Assembly (NCBI GenBank): GCA_044228505.1
Contig: JBGAUT010000030.1
Coordinates: forward strand, 1 to 64,000
Length of the DNA stretch: 64,000 nt
Direction of reading: 5' to 3'
DNA from: JAEUKA01 sp044228505
GTDB taxonomy: Bacteria; Myxococcota_A; Polyangia; Palsa-1104; JAEUJZ01
A program made the translations under genes and the position numbers. The stretch's first letter is position 1. Each line of letters begins with the position of its first letter. Below are positions 1 through 9,698 of the stretch, piece by piece. The notes under the pieces are model-generated. The model had not been told where the DNA came from, did not search any database, and saw only the letters and a program-made list of their open reading frames with translations.

Positions 1-324
1 GCAGCGGGCAAGACCCGAACGCCCGCACCAAGGCCGGTGAACCTCACCAAGCATGAAGAGCGTAGCCCCCTACCCTGCCTATGTAAGCGCTGCTGGCCAG
101 CAGCCCCTCCACACCTCGAATTTCAGGGCAGCGAATTTGTGCGCACCAGCGTCGAGGCTCGCAGCCGTGTCCTGTGGTTCTGGATGCCAGCCACCCTATG
201 TGACGACCTCGGTGAGGTCCAACAGGCCGTAAAGGCCCGCCTGTGTTCTCGCATTCAGCCGTTCCCCGATGAGGCCCAGTCAGCCGCCAGCGAGGGTAGC
301 GATGAAGACGAGGACGAGGCCTAG
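1..324 (+). CDS. C-terminal part of an unidentified protein (5' end outside window)
   Basis: The reading frame is open from the first base and ends at the TAG at 322-324, so this is probably the last 107 residues of a gene that starts before the window. The peptide contains a CxxC pair (CLCKRC) near residue 27 and ends in a very acidic tail (GSDEDEDEA). No family was recognised. A Met codon at 37 could start a 95-residue protein, but no ribosome binding site is visible there. The next gene on the same strand begins about 55 bases downstream. Confidence 0.5.
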   Translation, partial: AAGKTRTPAPRPVNLTKHEERSPLPCLCKRCWPAAPPHLEFQGSEFVRTSVEARSRVLWFWMPATLCDDLGEVQQAVKARLCSRIQPFPDEAQSAASEGSDEDEDEA

Positions 325-378
325 TGCGCCACCTAAACCAGCACGCGGGATCTTGCTCTTCCCCGGCGGTCGGCTGAT

Positions 379-1503
379 ATGTTGCGGCGCATGAACACTC
401 CAATTCGGCTCAATCCATCGCGTCGTGCTTTCCTGCTGGCCTCGTGTTCGCTGCCATTTTCCGTGCGGGCAGCGACCCAGGTGGTAACGCCCAAGCGCCT
501 CCTTGTGCTAGGCGGAACTGGGTTTATCGGTCCACATATCATTGACTCGGCACTGCGACGAGGATTCGTGGTCACTCTGTTTCATCGCGGCAAGACCAAC
601 CCAACCCTGTTCGCGGATAACCCCAAGGTCGAGCGGATCTTGGGCGACCGCAACACCGGGTTCGAAGCGCTGGCCGGTAAGAAGTGGGACGCGGTGGTGG
701 ATACCTCCGGCTATTTCCCGCGTCAGGTCGAGGCCAGTGCCAAGGCGCTCAAAGACTCGGTGCGGCAGTATGTGTTCGTTTCGTCGATCTCGGTCTACAA
801 GGACACCGACAAGCCCATGGACGAGAGCGCAGCGGTGGGCACCATCGCCGATCCGACCATCGAGAAGATCACCGAGGGCTCCTATGGCCCGCTCAAAGCG
901 CTGTGTGAGCAAGCGGCAACCCGCATCATGCAGGGACGAGCGCTGAACGTTAGGCCCGGCTACATCGTCGGCCCGCGTGACTCATCCGATCGCTTCACGT
1001 ACTGGCTGCTGCGTACCCAACGGGGCGGCGACATGGTGGTGCCGGGCGATCCGTCCGATCCGATCCAGGTCATCGATGGTCGCGACCTGGCCGACTGGAT
1101 CGTGCGGATGGTCGAAGCCAATCAAAATGGCGTCTACAACGCCGTGGGCCCGACCAAGCCGCACACGATGCAAGAGGTACTGGCGGCGTGCAAGCAAGTC
1201 ACCAAGGCAGAGGTTCGTCATACCTTTGTACCGACGGAGTATCTGCGGAGGAACAAGCTCCACGAGGAGTTCCCGATTTGGAGCCCACCAAGCGGTGACA
1301 GCGCCTACTTCCATCGAGTAAGCAATGCCAAGGCTGTTGCCCAAGGGCTGACCTTTCGGCCCCTGCTAGAGACGCTGACCGACACCATGGCGTGGTGGAA
1401 GACACTACCGGCAGATCGCCAAGCAAAGCCACGGGCGGGCATCACCGCCGAAAAGGAAGCGGACATCTTGAAAGCCTACCGAGCGAGTCTACCCAAACCA
1501 TGA
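379..1503 (+). CDS. Tat-exported NAD-dependent epimerase/dehydratase family protein (SDR, extended)
   Basis: An extended short-chain dehydrogenase with a Rossmann nucleotide-binding motif GGTGFIG at about residues 45-51 and a YxxxK catalytic pair in SYGPLKAL near residue 170. Before the enzyme domain is a twin-arginine-like export signal (SRRAFLLASCSLPF, residues 14-27), which suggests folded export to the periplasm, unusual for this family but seen in related putative isomerases. Length (374 aa) fits the family. An alternative ATG at 391 would shorten the N-terminus by four residues; neither start has a convincing ribosome binding site. The stop overlaps the start of the transporter gene (ATGA at 1500-1503), so the two are probably co-translated. 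Substrate unknown. Confidence 0.8.
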   Translation: MLRRMNTPIRLNPSRRAFLLASCSLPFSVRAATQVVTPKRLLVLGGTGFIGPHIIDSALRRGFVVTLFHRGKTNPTLFADNPKVERILGDRNTGFEALAGKKWDAVVDTSGYFPRQVEASAKALKDSVRQYVFVSSISVYKDTDKPMDESAAVGTIADPTIEKITEGSYGPLKALCEQAATRIMQGRALNVRPGYIVGPRDSSDRFTYWLLRTQRGGDMVVPGDPSDPIQVIDGRDLADWIVRMVEANQNGVYNAVGPTKPHTMQEVLAACKQVTKAEVRHTFVPTEYLRRNKLHEEFPIWSPPSGDSAYFHRVSNAKAVAQGLTFRPLLETLTDTMAWWKTLPADRQAKPRAGITAEKEADILKAYRASLPKP

Positions 1504-2801
1504 GTAGTCCGGCCCAGAGCGGTTCCACATCACTGAAGCTGAAGGACAGACTCCTTCTCATCCGCAAAGAGGAGGTGTCAGCGCTGCTGTGGTCGTTCCT
1601 CTATTTCTTTTTCTTGCTATGTAGCTACTACGTCCTGCGCCCGGTTCGCGATGAGATGGGGATTCAGGCGGGTGTGGGCAACCTGCGGTGGCTGTTTACG
1701 GCGGTGTTTGTGGTGATGCTTTTGCTGGCACCGCTGTTTGGATTCTTGTTCTCGCGCTTTTCCCGTCGAACCTTGCTGCCGATCATCTATCTGTTCTTCG
1801 CCAGCAATCTCGCCGTGTTCTGGGCGGTGTTTGAAGCACACCTGTTCATTCGACACACGACGATCGCGTTCTTCATTTGGGTGAGCGTGTTCAACCTGTT
1901 CGCGGTCTCGGTGTTCTGGAGCTTCATGGCGGACCTGTGGAACACCGATGAGGCGAAACGGCTCTATGGTTTTATCTCGGCTGGCGGAACCGCCGGAGCG
2001 ATCGCGGGGCCCTCTTTGACGGCGCTGTTCTCGCACCGGATCGGACCCATCAACTTGCTCCTCATCTCGATGGGCTGCTTGGTGGTGTGCGTGATCTGCA
2101 TCATGCAGCTCAGCAAACGGGGTCAACGCCAAAGAGACGACAAGGCACCGAACCAGCCGAGTGAACGACCTGGCATCTTGGCGGGCGTTCAACTGGCGCT
2201 GTCCTCACCGTATCTGCTCGGGATCTGCGGCTATGTCCTTCTGTACAGCACGACCTCGACGTTTCTGTACATCCAGCAGGCCGAGATCATCGACAAGTCG
2301 ATCCACTCGTCCGCAGACCGCACCGCCCTGTTTGCGCAGATGGATCTGGCGGTAAATGTCCTGACCCTCCTCATTCAGTTGCTGCTGCTCCAACCACTGC
2401 TCGCTCGACTGGGACTGATGGTGGCACTGACCGTACTGCCGCTGCTCACCACCGCCGGATTCTTGGGACTTGGCCTGCATCCCGTGCTGCCGATGCTGAT
2501 TGTGGTGGCGGTGTTGCGGCGAGCGGGTGAATTTGCCATCGCCAAGCCCTCGCGAGAGACGCTGTTTAACGTGCTCGGCCCGGTCGAAAAGTACCAAGCC
2601 AAGAACTTCATGGACACGGTGGTCTATCGAGGCGGCGACACCGCAAGTAGCTGGCTCCTATCAGGGCTGAAAGCGGTGGGCTTTGGAATCGTTGGCGTTT
2701 CACTACTGGCGGTGCCGCTTGCGGCCGTGTGGGCCGTACTCGGAGCAGCCCTGGGTCGGTCACACGCACGACTGGTCGCCCTCCAAGACCCTCCAAAGTA
2801 A
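1500..2801 (+). CDS. Membrane transporter resembling ADP/ATP translocase (Tlc)-type MFS proteins
   Basis: A polytopic membrane protein of 433 residues with about 11-12 hydrophobic helices (for example LLWSFLYFFFLLCSYYVL near residues 25-42). The segment YYVLRPVRDEMG in the first helix is the signature of the NTP/NDP exchange transporter-like branch common in free-living bacteria. I chose the ATG at 1500 because it overlaps the preceding stop (ATGA); an in-frame ATG at 1392 lies inside the epimerase gene and would add an implausible hydrophilic extension. Coupling to the exported epimerase suggests a shared envelope role, but the transported compound cannot be read from sequence, and free-living homologues are not known to be energy parasites. 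Confidence 0.75.
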   Translation: MSSPAQSGSTSLKLKDRLLLIRKEEVSALLWSFLYFFFLLCSYYVLRPVRDEMGIQAGVGNLRWLFTAVFVVMLLLAPLFGFLFSRFSRRTLLPIIYLFFASNLAVFWAVFEAHLFIRHTTIAFFIWVSVFNLFAVSVFWSFMADLWNTDEAKRLYGFISAGGTAGAIAGPSLTALFSHRIGPINLLLISMGCLVVCVICIMQLSKRGQRQRDDKAPNQPSERPGILAGVQLALSSPYLLGICGYVLLYSTTSTFLYIQQAEIIDKSIHSSADRTALFAQMDLAVNVLTLLIQLLLLQPLLARLGLMVALTVLPLLTTAGFLGLGLHPVLPMLIVVAVLRRAGEFAIAKPSRETLFNVLGPVEKYQAKNFMDTVVYRGGDTASSWLLSGLKAVGFGIVGVSLLAVPLAAVWAVLGAALGRSHARLVALQDPPK

Positions 2802-2852
2802 GTCCATTCGCGATTCGTCGAACGTGGAGAGTGGCCGGAACTGGGGCAGCAC

Positions 2853-3788
2853 CTAGCCAAGCTGCGCAGCGGCTTCGGCCAGCGGCACTACCTGCGCATG
2901 GTCTTTCAAGAATCGAAGCATCTCGACCAAGGCACGCTGCTTCTGCCACAGCGACTGCTGCAAGTCCGGTTGGCGGGCCACTAGCTCTGCCGGGATGCCA
3001 TCGAGCTTCGCATCAATGAGGTCGATCCCGTGCAGCTCCAGATTGAAAAACGGCTGGGCCTTCATCCCGGCCAGCAGCAGCTTGCGCAACGTCGACGATA
3101 GAAGCAGAGACGTTCCAATCGCAGGGAGGCGCAGCCATGGAGTGACGGCAACCGGCAGCTCGACAAGCGGAGCTGTGCCCCGACGATTGGGGGCATGGAG
3201 TGCCGGTCGATACGGCTGACTCGGCGCAAGTTGCTGCCAGGGCGAACCAACGATTGAAGACGAGCGTCGGCCTTGCAAACGAAGCTTGGCGAGCACCGCC
3301 AGCTTGGCCAGATAGTACGGCGGACAGGGAAACACCGACGAATCATAGCGAAAACCGAGTCGACTCAAGACCGTCAGCAGCGTCTCAGACAGCTCATATC
3401 CTGGAGCACGAAATCCGCAGACACCGCCGGGACGCCCACGCAGCTCATCGAGAATCTGCTCACAGGCCGTAAGCTCGTGCTCGATCTCTGCCTCGGACAG
3501 TCGACTGAGATCGTAGGGATGACCAAACGAGTGATTGCCAAGCTCATGGCCCAGACGTGAAGCTTCGCGCAGCAGAGGTCGCCCAGCGGAACCATCCAGT
3601 GCATCGGACCCGACCACAAAGAGCGTCGAACGGATGCCGAAGCGGTCGAACACTTCCAAAAAACGTGGCAGAGCGCGCTGAAGGATCACTTCGGCCAGAT
3701 GCTCGGGAGCCGGTCCCAATCCGTGAATCTGGTAATAACAGCGCAGCGGATCGAGGTCTACTGACACGCTGGCCAGCACAAGGGTCAT
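2853..3788 (-). CDS. Polysaccharide deacetylase (CE4, NodB-like)
   Basis: A 311-residue protein of the carbohydrate esterase 4 fold. VSVDLD (residues 8-13) supplies the metal-binding and base Asp pair, and HELGNHSFGH (near residues 80-89) carries the two metal-binding histidines (HSxxH). FRAPGY near residue 126 is the third CE4 motif, and FNLELHGID near residue 250 the fourth. It should remove N-acetyl groups from a polysaccharide such as peptidoglycan or an exopolymer. There is no signal peptide, so it may act in the cytoplasm or on lipid-linked intermediates. It is divergent from the glycosyltransferase-ligase fusion gene, 94 bases away, which supports a shared polysaccharide pathway. Confidence 0.88.
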   Translation of the reverse strand: MTLVLASVSVDLDPLRCYYQIHGLGPAPEHLAEVILQRALPRFLEVFDRFGIRSTLFVVGSDALDGSAGRPLLREASRLGHELGNHSFGHPYDLSRLSEAEIEHELTACEQILDELRGRPGGVCGFRAPGYELSETLLTVLSRLGFRYDSSVFPCPPYYLAKLAVLAKLRLQGRRSSSIVGSPWQQLAPSQPYRPALHAPNRRGTAPLVELPVAVTPWLRLPAIGTSLLLSSTLRKLLLAGMKAQPFFNLELHGIDLIDAKLDGIPAELVARQPDLQQSLWQKQRALVEMLRFLKDHAQVVPLAEAAAQLG

Positions 3789-3882
3789 GGACGCACTATG
3801 CCACGCGAGCTCGGCTCAGGCGATGGTTGCCAGGAAGTTCATTGCGCATCGGCGTTGACTCAGGCCGGGTCGGGAAATCATC

Positions 3883-6096
3883 ATGTGCGCGATGGAACTC
3901 TCGGTCATTGTCCCCTGCCTCAACGAAGAAGCGAACCTCCCCGAGCTGGTCCGGCGGATCGGTCAGGTACTCGCCATGGGCGGCATTGCTGGTGAACTCG
4001 TGCTCATCAACGACGGCTCTACCGATGGTACGGCCCGGGTCATGGAGGAGCTGGCAGCCCAGCATCCGTTTGTCAGGCCGCAGCACCATCCGAGCAATCG
4101 AGGCATCGCGGCCGCGTGGAAGACCGGTGTTGGGGCCGCCCGTGGACATCTGGTGTGCTTGATTGATGCTGACTTGCAGTACCAGCCCGAAGACATCCTG
4201 CGACTGCGGCGCGAACTATCGTGGGCCAACGTCGACATCATCCAGGGCTTCCGCTCTGCGGTCGGTCGCGAGAAAGGTCCGCGATATTACTACTCTAGGG
4301 GCCTTAATTTCCTGCTGAACAACGCCTTCTCGATGAGGCTGCAGGACAACAAGAGCGGCTTTGTGATGTGTGGGCGGGAGGTGCTTGCCGACCTACTCGA
4401 CTACCGGGGTGAGTATTACTACTGGCAGTCCTTCATCATGGTGGCGGCCCATCACAAGGGCTACACGTACAAGCAGATTGAGACCCTGTTCGAACAGCGC
4501 AAAGCAGGGACATCGTTCCTGGCGAATCAGCCCGTCCTGCCTACGCTGCGATCACTTGTTGATCTGGGCCGTGCCTTCTATGAATACCGGCTACGGCCCG
4601 CACGGACGTCGGATCTGCGTCCGTTGCTCGATGAGAAACGACCGCTCGACCGAACCCCACCTCGACCGCTGTGGCAGCGTGCCTACCTGGATGCCTATTT
4701 GTCGACGTTTGGTGCCACCCACTGGATGATGACCAGAGATGTGAGCACCCATCTGCGTGATCTGTCGCAGACCCAGTGGCTATCGCTGTCCGAGATGGAA
4801 GATCTGCAAGCACGGAAGCTGCGGCGACTCGTTCAGCATGCCTACAAGCACGTCCCCTATTATCGGGATCGGCTGAACCAGGCGGGGATTCGGCCAGAGG
4901 ACATCGTCTCGCTGGCAGACCTGCACAAGCTGCCCTTCCTGACGAAGGCGGATGTTCGCAAGCACCTGCACTTTGACATCCTGTCGGACAATCACGACAA
5001 AAACGAGATCCTTCGCATCACGACCTCGGGGTCGACCGGAGAGCCGTTCGTCTGTTATGCAGACCGTAGGCAGCTTGAGTTCCGCTGGGCGGCAACGCTG
5101 CGCGCCCAGGAATGGACCGGCTATCGCTTCGGTGACCGCACGCTGCGCCTGTGGCACCAGACGCTTGGGATGAGCCGCACCCAGATCGTCCGAGAGCACG
5201 CGGACGCAGCGTTTTCGCGACGGCGATTTGTGCCAGCGTTCGAGATGAGCGAGCAGAACTTGTCCGATCTGATGGACGAGATCGAGGAGTTCCGGCCCAT
5301 CCTGATGGATGGCTATGCCGAGTCGCTGAACTTTCTGGCCGGATATCTCAAGCGCTCGGGACGCAAGCTCGCGTGGCGACCACAGGGCATCATGTCATCA
5401 GCACAGAGCTTGCCCGAAGAGTCCCGTCGCATCATTGAGGACGCCTTCGGCTGCAAGGTGTTCGATAAGTACGGCTCGCGGGAGTTTTCCGGTATCGCCT
5501 ATGAATGCGAAGCTCATGCCGGTCATCACGTCGTTGCAGAAGGCTACGTCGTTGAGATCCTCAAAGACGGACGCCCTGCCAAGCCTGGCGAGATTGGCGA
5601 GATCGTCATCACCGACCTAAACAACTACTGCTTACCGTTTATCCGCTACCGGATTGGTGACCTCGGTGAGGCGATGGACAACAGCCAGCCCTGCCCCTGC
5701 GGTCGTGGTTTGCCCCGGATCGGCAAGATTGAAGGCCGCGTCCAGTCCATCATCATAGGAGCCGATGGTCAGTACGTACCCGGTACCTTCTTTGCGCACC
5801 TTCTGAAGGACTATGACCACGCCATCCGCCACTATCAGGTCGTACAAGCGGAGCGCGGCGCGATTACGTTCAAGGTAGTCAAAGGGAGTCGCCACACCGC
5901 TTCCGCGATGGAGGAGGTGCTGCGAACGCTGCGGACCTTCCTTGGGTCCAGCATGCGGATCGATGTCGAGTACGTAGACGAAATCCCGCTCATCCGCACT
6001 GGCAAACGACTGGCTGCGGTGTCTCGACTTGGCATCGATTTGCAGAGTGGCAGCGAGGGATCCGCTCTGGGCACGAAGCCGCACAGCGTGAACTAA
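3883..6096 (+). CDS. Fusion: GT2 glycosyltransferase + CapK/PaaK-like adenylate-forming enzyme
   Basis: Residues 1-240 form a family 2 glycosyltransferase of the dolichol-phosphate-sugar synthase type: SVIVPCLNEEANL at the start, INDGSTDGT near 42-50 and the DXD-like LIDADLQYQP near 93-102. Residues about 290-720 form a CapK/phenylacetate-CoA-ligase-like domain with the phosphate-binding loop TSGSTGEPF near residue 385, KYGSREF near 528 and the acidic motif YRIGDLG near 588. In polysaccharide loci such proteins act as acyl- or aminoacyl-activating enzymes without a clear CoA partner. An alternative start is the ATG at 3892, three residues downstream. The gene is transcribed divergently from the CE4 deacetylase, suggesting synthesis and decoration of an envelope glycan. 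I know the two domains as separate proteins; a single-chain fusion is unusual. Confidence 0.85.
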   Translation: MCAMELSVIVPCLNEEANLPELVRRIGQVLAMGGIAGELVLINDGSTDGTARVMEELAAQHPFVRPQHHPSNRGIAAAWKTGVGAARGHLVCLIDADLQYQPEDILRLRRELSWANVDIIQGFRSAVGREKGPRYYYSRGLNFLLNNAFSMRLQDNKSGFVMCGREVLADLLDYRGEYYYWQSFIMVAAHHKGYTYKQIETLFEQRKAGTSFLANQPVLPTLRSLVDLGRAFYEYRLRPARTSDLRPLLDEKRPLDRTPPRPLWQRAYLDAYLSTFGATHWMMTRDVSTHLRDLSQTQWLSLSEMEDLQARKLRRLVQHAYKHVPYYRDRLNQAGIRPEDIVSLADLHKLPFLTKADVRKHLHFDILSDNHDKNEILRITTSGSTGEPFVCYADRRQLEFRWAATLRAQEWTGYRFGDRTLRLWHQTLGMSRTQIVREHADAAFSRRRFVPAFEMSEQNLSDLMDEIEEFRPILMDGYAESLNFLAGYLKRSGRKLAWRPQGIMSSAQSLPEESRRIIEDAFGCKVFDKYGSREFSGIAYECEAHAGHHVVAEGYVVEILKDGRPAKPGEIGEIVITDLNNYCLPFIRYRIGDLGEAMDNSQPCPCGRGLPRIGKIEGRVQSIIIGADGQYVPGTFFAHLLKDYDHAIRHYQVVQAERGAITFKVVKGSRHTASAMEEVLRTLRTFLGSSMRIDVEYVDEIPLIRTGKRLAAVSRLGIDLQSGSEGSALGTKPHSVN

Positions 6097-6131
6097 CGCG
6101 CCGCCCTGCCCAGGCTCTATTCGGTCAGGCG

Positions 6132-6335
6132 CTACGAGCCGGTATTTCCCCGTCCCTTCCATGCCGGATCTGGCGTGGTCCCCTCCTTCGCAGTCTCTTT
6201 CTTCGGAGCAGCCTGCTTGGGATCCTTCTTCGTCGCAGGCTTGGCCGTCTCGGGGTCCGCCGCTCGAGCCAGTGTCGGAACAGCGATCGCTAGCGACAAC
6301 GACACGGACAGCACAGCAAATAGCACAGTCTTCAT
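6132..6335 (-). CDS. Small secreted Lys/Thr/Pro-rich protein
   Basis: A 67-residue protein with a clear Sec signal peptide (MKTVLFAVLSVSLSLAIAVPTLARA) followed by a short low-complexity mature part rich in Lys, Pro, Ala and Thr (KPATKKDPKQAAPKK), ending in NTGS. I chose the ATG at 6335 because it begins the signal peptide and has a GAGAGG ribosome binding site about seven bases upstream; longer in-frame starts add a non-signal N-terminus. It stands alone between two plus-strand genes. Function unknown. Confidence 0.65.
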   Translation of the reverse strand: MKTVLFAVLSVSLSLAIAVPTLARAADPETAKPATKKDPKQAAPKKETAKEGTTPDPAWKGRGNTGS

Positions 6336-6514
6336 GGTGAGCCTCTCATTGATGGGTTCGGAAGGTAGCAGCTTGAAGCTACCAAGACGCTGACGGTCCG
6401 ACAACCACCGGCATTCAGGCGACGGTTGCGATACGGTCCCTACACTCAGTCCTCTGCCCACCGAGCAGTAAGTCAGCGAGAAGTGTGAGAAACTAAAGTC
6501 CGTCGAACCGCAGG

Positions 6515-9500
6515 ATGGACCCGGACGAAAAGCCCCTCACCGACGATTTCGGAAGCCATGAGACGCTGGCGGGAGACACTCGCTCGCTTCCCAAGTTGGA
6601 TGAGTCGGATATTGAGTTTCCCGTCGAGAACTGGGATCGCTACGAGTTTGTATCGGTGCTCGGACAGGGTGGTATGGGCGTGGTCTTTAAGGCCCGTGAT
6701 CGCCGTCTAGGTCGCGTAGTGGCCCTGAAGTTTATCCGGAGCAGCGACGCAGACATGGTCGCCCGCTTCCAAAGGGAGGCCAGAGCCCAAGCGCGGATCG
6801 ATCACCCTGCCATCTGCAAGGTCTTCGAGGTTGGAGAGGTGGACGGCAAGGCCTACATCGCGATGCAATTCGTGGATGGTCAATCGCTCGAAGGAGCGTT
6901 TGCTCGGCTCCGATTGCCCGAAAAAGTCCAGCTCATCCGCGATGCTGCCGAAGCCATCCACGAAGCGCACCGCCAAGGCATCATCCATCGCGACATCAAA
7001 CCCGCCAACATCATGGTCGAGCAGGCTACGGACGGACGACTGCGACCGGTGGTGATGGACTTTGGGATTGCTCGCGAGGGCACGCAGAACAGCGGGCTCA
7101 CCGAGGCGGGGATGGTCATGGGTACGCCCAACTATATGTCCCCCGAGCAGGCCAGCGGGGCGATTGAGCAAATCGATCGTCGCAGTGATGTCTACAGCTT
7201 GGGGGCGACCCTGTATGAGCTGCTGACCGATCGACCGCCGCTCATCGGGGAAGGACTCGTCGACGTGCTGTTCAAGGTGGTCCAGGTCGACCCACCGCCA
7301 CCACGTCAGCTTGTGCCGTCCCTGCCACTGGATCTGGAGACCATTACCCTTAAGTGTCTGGCCAAGGAGCAGAACCGTCGCTACGACAGCGCCAAAGCCC
7401 TGGCCGAGGATCTTCAGCACTATATCGACGGAGAGCCGATCGTCGCTCGCAAGGCGAGTCTGTGGTACCGAATTGGCAAGCAGGTCCGCAAGCACAAGTC
7501 GTTCTACGCGCTGTCGCTGGCCTCGCTGGTCTTCATTGGCGTGCTGGTGGTGGACCGGATTCGATCAAGCCTCGCCAATGCTCGCCAAGCGCGCATCGTG
7601 AAGGAACAGATCGAACGGGCACGGCTGCTTGGACAGGACGCCAAAGAGATCGAGTGGTTCATGCGGGCCATCTACGAATTGCCGCTGCATGACATCACGA
7701 CCGAACAGGACATCATCCGCTCCCGCATGAGTCAGATTGAGCAGCAAATCCCCACCCTGGGACGGGAAGGCGGGCAGCTTGCGCACTATGCGCTAGGACG
7801 CGGCTATCTGGCGCTCCACGAGACCACGGCCGCATATCAACATCTGCGGTCGTCGTGGGACAGCGGCTCGCACAGCCCGGAGCTTAACTACGCGCTCGGT
7901 CGGGTGCTCGGAGATCGATTCTTCGAAACCGTACGTGCGGACAGGAGACGGGGAGACCGTGAGTGGCTGCGAAACCGGCGGCAGACCCTCGATCGCGAGC
8001 TGCTCCAGCCAGCCATGGTGCATTTGGAAGCGAGTCGTGGGGTCAAGCTGGAATCGGCGGAGTTTCTGGAGGGACTGCTCGCCCTGTATCGCGGGGACTA
8101 CGACAAAGCGCTGGTGTACGCAGACCATACCCTGCGCACCTCACCATGGCTGTACGAGGCCTACAAGCTCAAGGGCGATGTGATGCAAGCGAAGGCGCTC
8201 GAGCGCTTCCTCAATGGCGAAAGCCAGAAGGCGGACGCCGACCTGCAAACAGCGATAGCTGCCTACGATCAAGCGGCGGTCATCGGACGCAGTGACATCG
8301 CCGTCTATGAAGCCCGTGCCGAGGCCTGGGGTCAGCTCATCGCGCAGCGCTATGAACGAGGTCAGCCAATTGGCAGTGACATCCCATCGGCGGTCGCGGC
8401 CTGCCGCAGTGCAACCACCATCTCGCCGATGCATGTCCTGGGGTATCGGTTGCTGGCCGGACTGTATTTCACGCAGGCGCAGCAGCAGCTCGATGCCGGT
8501 CAAGACCCACGTCCGCTCGTGCAAGAGCTTCTGGCCATTACGACCAAGGGACTTGAGCTAAGTCCAGGAGACGCCGCGTTAGAAAATGCGATCGGAGAGG
8601 GATTGCTGGTGGGACTGTTTTATGAGGAATCACGCGGTCTGCCGTTTTCCGCCAACATCGCCGAGATTATCGCCCATCAGCAGCGAGCCATCGCATCGGA
8701 CGCAACCTATCCGTGGGCCTATAACGGCCTTGCGGGTGCTTATCTGTTCCGAGGCAACCTCAAGCTGGCCCAGGGGGATGACCCGCGTGAGGACTTCCGC
8801 GACGCGATTCGCTACACCGAGACGGCCATTTTGCACTCTCCGAACTACCTGACGGCATACTCGAATCTCGCGTTCTTTTATGGACGCATCGCCAGCTACG
8901 AAGTGGAACATGGACTGCCGGTCGAAGCGTCTCTCGCTGCGGGCGTCCGCCATGGTCGAGAGTGCGTGCGGCGCAAACCGACGCTGAGCGACTGTTACTC
9001 CAACCTGGCGCTGCTGGAGCTGGTGCGGGTCCGAGCGCTGCTGTGGGAACCGCGACGGGATGTGGAGTTTGTAAACGCGGTGAACACAACGCTGGAATAC
9101 CTCGCCGCCGCTGAAAAGAACGGAGACAAGTCTGTCGAGCTACAGCAGAGCCGCAGCAGAGCCTATCTAAGCTTGGCGCAGCACGCGCTGGAGCGAGGAC
9201 AAGAAGCCGGTGGCGCAGTGGCCAAGAGCCAGAGCAGCCTGGGTGTTTGCCTTGCCTTGGCCGATAGCGATCCTCAATGCCTGCTTATGTCCGCAGAGCT
9301 AGCGCTGGTGTCGTATCGGATTCACAAACAGCGCGGCACCGATGCGAGCAAGTGGCTGGTGCAGGCTTCTGGCAGCGCGGTGACGGCGGCCCACGCAACC
9401 CCACGCAGCGCACCCGCGCAACGGCTGCTGGGAGAGACGTATCTGGCCCGAGCGGAAGCCGAGGTAGAAGCTGGTCATCTGGATCTTGCAGAGCGCGCCA

Positions 9501-9646
9501 TCGAGCAGGGTAAGGCCGCGATCTCCGAGAGCCTTCGGATCAATCCGAATCTCCCCCGTACTCGGCAAATTTTGACGGCGCTACGCGGCCTAGCGATCGC
9601 TAGGACAGGCTCCGCAGACCCTCCCTCATCGCCAGTTCCTGAATAA
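6515..9646 (+). CDS. Membrane-anchored Ser/Thr protein kinase with TPR-rich extracytoplasmic region
   Basis: A 1043-residue Hanks-type kinase. The kinase domain covers about residues 45-310: Gly-rich loop GQGGMGVVFKA (about 50-60), ATP-anchoring Lys in ALKFI, catalytic loop HRDIKPANI (about 160), DFGIAR (about 181) and a GTPNYMSPEQ activation segment (about 205). All catalytic residues are intact. One membrane helix follows near residues 330-347 (FYALSLASLVFIGVLVV). The remaining roughly 690 residues are helical with degenerate TPR-like repeats, probably a ligand or partner sensor outside the membrane. This architecture is common in myxobacteria. It appears monocistronic; no substrate is indicated by its neighbours. 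Confidence 0.92.
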   Translation: MDPDEKPLTDDFGSHETLAGDTRSLPKLDESDIEFPVENWDRYEFVSVLGQGGMGVVFKARDRRLGRVVALKFIRSSDADMVARFQREARAQARIDHPAICKVFEVGEVDGKAYIAMQFVDGQSLEGAFARLRLPEKVQLIRDAAEAIHEAHRQGIIHRDIKPANIMVEQATDGRLRPVVMDFGIAREGTQNSGLTEAGMVMGTPNYMSPEQASGAIEQIDRRSDVYSLGATLYELLTDRPPLIGEGLVDVLFKVVQVDPPPPRQLVPSLPLDLETITLKCLAKEQNRRYDSAKALAEDLQHYIDGEPIVARKASLWYRIGKQVRKHKSFYALSLASLVFIGVLVVDRIRSSLANARQARIVKEQIERARLLGQDAKEIEWFMRAIYELPLHDITTEQDIIRSRMSQIEQQIPTLGREGGQLAHYALGRGYLALHETTAAYQHLRSSWDSGSHSPELNYALGRVLGDRFFETVRADRRRGDREWLRNRRQTLDRELLQPAMVHLEASRGVKLESAEFLEGLLALYRGDYDKALVYADHTLRTSPWLYEAYKLKGDVMQAKALERFLNGESQKADADLQTAIAAYDQAAVIGRSDIAVYEARAEAWGQLIAQRYERGQPIGSDIPSAVAACRSATTISPMHVLGYRLLAGLYFTQAQQQLDAGQDPRPLVQELLAITTKGLELSPGDAALENAIGEGLLVGLFYEESRGLPFSANIAEIIAHQQRAIASDATYPWAYNGLAGAYLFRGNLKLAQGDDPREDFRDAIRYTETAILHSPNYLTAYSNLAFFYGRIASYEVEHGLPVEASLAAGVRHGRECVRRKPTLSDCYSNLALLELVRVRALLWEPRRDVEFVNAVNTTLEYLAAAEKNGDKSVELQQSRSRAYLSLAQHALERGQEAGGAVAKSQSSLGVCLALADSDPQCLLMSAELALVSYRIHKQRGTDASKWLVQASGSAVTAAHATPRSAPAQRLLGETYLARAEAEVEAGHLDLAERAIEQGKAAISESLRINPNLPRTRQILTALRGLAIARTGSADPPSSPVPE

Positions 9647-9698
9647 GACGATGAGCCCGCACCGAGACGAGCATCCTCGGGTGCTCCAATGGCTCACT

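Noticed and set aside
44..403. 119-codon minus-strand frame at the window start
   Set aside because: Opposes the plus-strand frame that is open from base 1 and has a natural acidic C-terminus; composition is Arg/Trp/His-heavy as in a shadow frame.
1617..2192. 191-codon minus-strand frame within the transporter gene
   Set aside because: Extremely Glu/Gln/His/Arg-rich, the expected antisense of hydrophobic membrane-protein codons.
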